This document shows, piece by piece, positions 5,403 to 6,043 of a DNA stretch of 6,043 nt. How positions within the stretch are numbered: position 1 is the stretch's first letter; every line of letters starts with the position of its first letter. Source of the DNA: Methanoregula sp. (lineage in GTDB: Archaea > Halobacteriota > Methanomicrobia > Methanomicrobiales > Methanospirillaceae); NCBI GenBank assembly GCA_026394635.1, contig JAPKXV010000372.1, positions 1 through 6,043 of the forward strand. Reading direction: 5' to 3'. The notes under the pieces are model-generated. The model worked only from the letters and a program-made list of their open reading frames with translations, made no database searches and was not told the DNA's origin. The translations under genes were made by a program, and so were the position numbers.

Positions 5403-5434
5403 GTAACCGCAGCGGTTCTGCCGCTAACGGTTAC
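5403..5434. repeat. Strong imperfect hairpin inside the pseudogene
   Basis: GTAACCG (5403-5409) pairs with CGGTTAC (5428-5434) and AGCGG (5411-5415) with CCGCT (5421-5425). This gives 12 bp in all, with a small internal asymmetry (C versus AA) and a 5-nt loop. On the minus strand it lies over the VTVSGRTAAVT segment. Confidence 0.6.
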
Positions 5435-5482
5435 CCACGACTGAGGGGTATCAGGTTTAACCCATGCCAAAGGATTATGGAG

Positions 5483-5489
5483 AAAAAAA
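5483..5489 (-). terminator. T7 tract after the DUF2927-like gene
   Basis: Seven T residues on the minus strand, about 38 bp beyond the stop of the upstream gene fragment. The position suits an archaeal oligo-T terminator, but the same bases are also in an open frame leading into the surface-protein remnant. Confidence 0.3.
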
Positions 5490-5526
5490 GTCTGATAGTT
5501 CATTTCATGCAGCGGGTTAATTCGTA

Positions 5527-5823
5527 TTATACCAGAAGCAACGATTTCACACGGTCAAAAGACATCCCTGTTGTTATTTTTTGACCGTACATTAACTCTA
5601 TAACGTTCACATCCATCTCACTTAATTGCGTAATGTTTTCTGACCCGCTGTAGAAAATACTGTCCGGATAATCATTTGTTTCTCCCACAAAACCTAATTC
5701 AAACAATAAACCCCGTAAAATCCAGTGTGTTCGCGGGTCACCTTTCAAATCAGAATTAATATATAAATATGGTGATTGGGTAAAGTCCACCACTAACCAT
5801 AAGTTAGGGTGGGCACTATGCAA
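5527..5823 (-). CDS. DUF2927/matrixin-like protein, C-terminal fragment
   Basis: A 98-codon frame whose text is convincing from SPYLYINSDLKG (residues 17-28) to the end. WILRGLLFELGF (33-44), YPDSIFY (52-58), ITQLSEMDVNVIELMYG (64-80) and GMSFDRVKSLL follow the layout of the C-terminal half of matrixin-fold domains: an active-site-like helix, a Met-turn-like S-I-x-Y, then a final L-S-x-x-D...I-x-x-x-Y-G helix. The zinc motif HExxH is absent, which points to the DUF2927 type rather than an active protease. The family assignment is from memory of the pattern and is moderate. The first 15 or so codons (HSAHPNLWL) look unlike the rest, and the frame meets the transposase upstream sequence, so the true N-terminus was probably removed by the IS insertion. 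No ribosome-binding site was found at the nominal ATG (5823). Confidence 0.5.
   Translation of the reverse strand: MHSAHPNLWLVVDFTQSPYLYINSDLKGDPRTHWILRGLLFELGFVGETNDYPDSIFYSGSENITQLSEMDVNVIELMYGQKITTGMSFDRVKSLLLV
5756..5770 (+). promoter_or_regulatory. TATA-like element (TTAATATATAAATAT) ahead of the transposase
   Basis: This lies 47 bp before the transposase ATG at 5818 and is a good match to the archaeal TATA consensus; initiation about 20-25 bp downstream would give a short leader. It lies inside the DUF2927-like coding text, so if used, the host gene supplies the promoter. It may also be chance AT-richness from coding YLYIN. Confidence 0.35.
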
Positions 5824-6043
5824 ACTATGGATTTCCGAGAAATCGGAAGACTTGTATCTGAGGATAGAATCGCTCTGGAATATCTCTGGAAGAACAGAGG
5901 AGAGCCAATCTGTTCATCCTGTTCCTCACCAGATTTTTATATCGTTGGGAAATGGCGAGCCCGGTGTAAACGATGCAGGAAAGAGATCTATCCCCTCAAA
6001 GGGACAAGATTCGCCATGCTTCGGATCACTCCGTCGCAGTGAA
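5800..6043 (+). mobile_element. IS1595-family insertion sequence, left part
   Basis: Inferred from the transposase start and from the host reading frame losing its character near 5790-5815. The exact left end is not defined: the terminal inverted repeat cannot be recognised without the other end, which lies beyond the window. IS1595 elements usually make 8-bp target duplications; none can be tested here. Confidence 0.5.
5818..6042 (+). CDS. IS1595-family transposase, N-terminal zinc-ribbon part
   Basis: The 74 residues from the ATG at 5818 match the N-terminal region of IS1595-type transposases: helix FREIGRLVSEDRIALEYLWK (6-25), then a zinc ribbon PICSSC...CKRC (Cys 32, 35, 50, 53), then KEIYPLKGTRF (55-65) and LRITPSQ. 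In full-length relatives the zinc ribbon helps bind the IS ends and a DDE-type catalytic domain of about 150-200 residues follows. Here the frame closes at TGA (6040-6042), exactly where relatives commonly continue [IL]-[ST]-P-x-x-W, so a TGG-to-TGA nonsense change is likely and the enzyme would be inactive. The ATG at 5818 is chosen because AGGGTGG (5806-5812) lies 5 nt upstream; a GTG at 5809 and an ATG at 5827 are also in frame. The catalytic part, if still present, is outside the window. Confidence 0.75.
   Translation: MQTMDFREIGRLVSEDRIALEYLWKNRGEPICSSCSSPDFYIVGKWRARCKRCRKEIYPLKGTRFAMLRITPSQ

Larger units (their letters stand above)
5059..5505 (-). pseudogene. Decayed C-terminus of a membrane-anchored cell-surface protein
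   Basis: Reading right to left on the minus strand, protein-like text appears in alternating frames. First comes WVKPDTPQSWVTVSGRTAAV, ending at adjacent stops TAG-TGA (5369-5374). In the next frame is ISEVLATTFNR (stop at 5341). The first frame then resumes with VDMDTGYLTFQAHSPKGFSS followed by FALIAEIP and a Pro/Thr-rich linker (stop at 5192). The second frame returns with EGNWFRFSLLEIVALISVN and a hydrophobic helix ending in FLIQRK (stop TAG at 5059). The order T-T-F..D.G.L.F.A.SP.GFS.FA, PT linker, single membrane helix, RK stop-transfer is typical of the C-terminus of archaeal S-layer/PGF-pre-PGF-like surface proteins. At least two frameshifts are required. A T8 tract (5061-5068) overlaps the final stop and could terminate transcription. 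The 5' limit is uncertain. Sequencing error is the main alternative to true decay. Confidence 0.55.

Noticed and set aside
5098..5406. Plus-strand 102-codon frame with acidic start and Cys residues
   Set aside because: It is antisense to the surface-protein remnant and has no initiation signal or recognised motif.
5084..5584. Plus-strand 166-codon frame, the longest in the right-hand region
   Set aside because: The minus strand here carries a clear membrane anchor and Pro/Thr linker in pieces; the plus frame is Arg/Cys-rich shadow text without an RBS.

Overview
The window looks like part of a methanogenic archaeal chromosome, most likely of the Methanomicrobiales (Methanoregula/Methanosphaerula-like). 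This is inferred from gene style: a multi-PAS histidine kinase of the HisKA_2 type, a minimal archaeal Hsp20, a Pro/Thr-linker-plus-membrane-anchor surface protein remnant, Shine-Dalgarno GGAG/GGAGG starts, and AT-rich spacers with T-tracts. No rRNA, tRNA or CRISPR was seen, so the placement is not proven.

Layout. Positions 1-128 (+) are the 3' end of an AI-2E/PerM-family membrane transporter, closed by a perfect 11-bp hairpin. A spacer of about 440 bp follows. Almost every other gene then lies on the minus strand. In transcription order (right to left) these are: a truncated DUF2927/matrixin-like fragment (5527-5823); a frameshifted remnant of a membrane-anchored cell-surface protein (about 5059-5505); a long spacer; a small heat-shock protein (4209-4496); a spacer rich in AT inverted repeats; a 65-residue ORF with an ideal ribosome-binding site whose stop overlaps the start of the kinase (ATGA); the 788-residue PAS sensor kinase (1144-3510); and mscL (574-963). 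At the right edge, on the plus strand, is the start of an IS1595-family transposase (from 5818). It abuts and probably truncates the DUF2927-like gene.

How it fits together. MscL (osmotic down-shock valve), Hsp20 (proteostasis) and a soluble PAS kinase suggest a stress/sensing neighbourhood, but only the kinase and the small ORF before it show signs of translational coupling. The right-hand third is decaying accessory DNA, with a truncated gene, a frameshifted pseudogene and an IS.

The main points of interest are two separate in-frame tandem duplications inside the kinase gene (a 375-bp PAS unit and a 114-bp unit at the ATPase C-terminus), the coupled small ORF, inverted repeats shared between spacers, and the IS/pseudogene junction. 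I did not find a convincing undescribed defence or biosynthetic system in this window.
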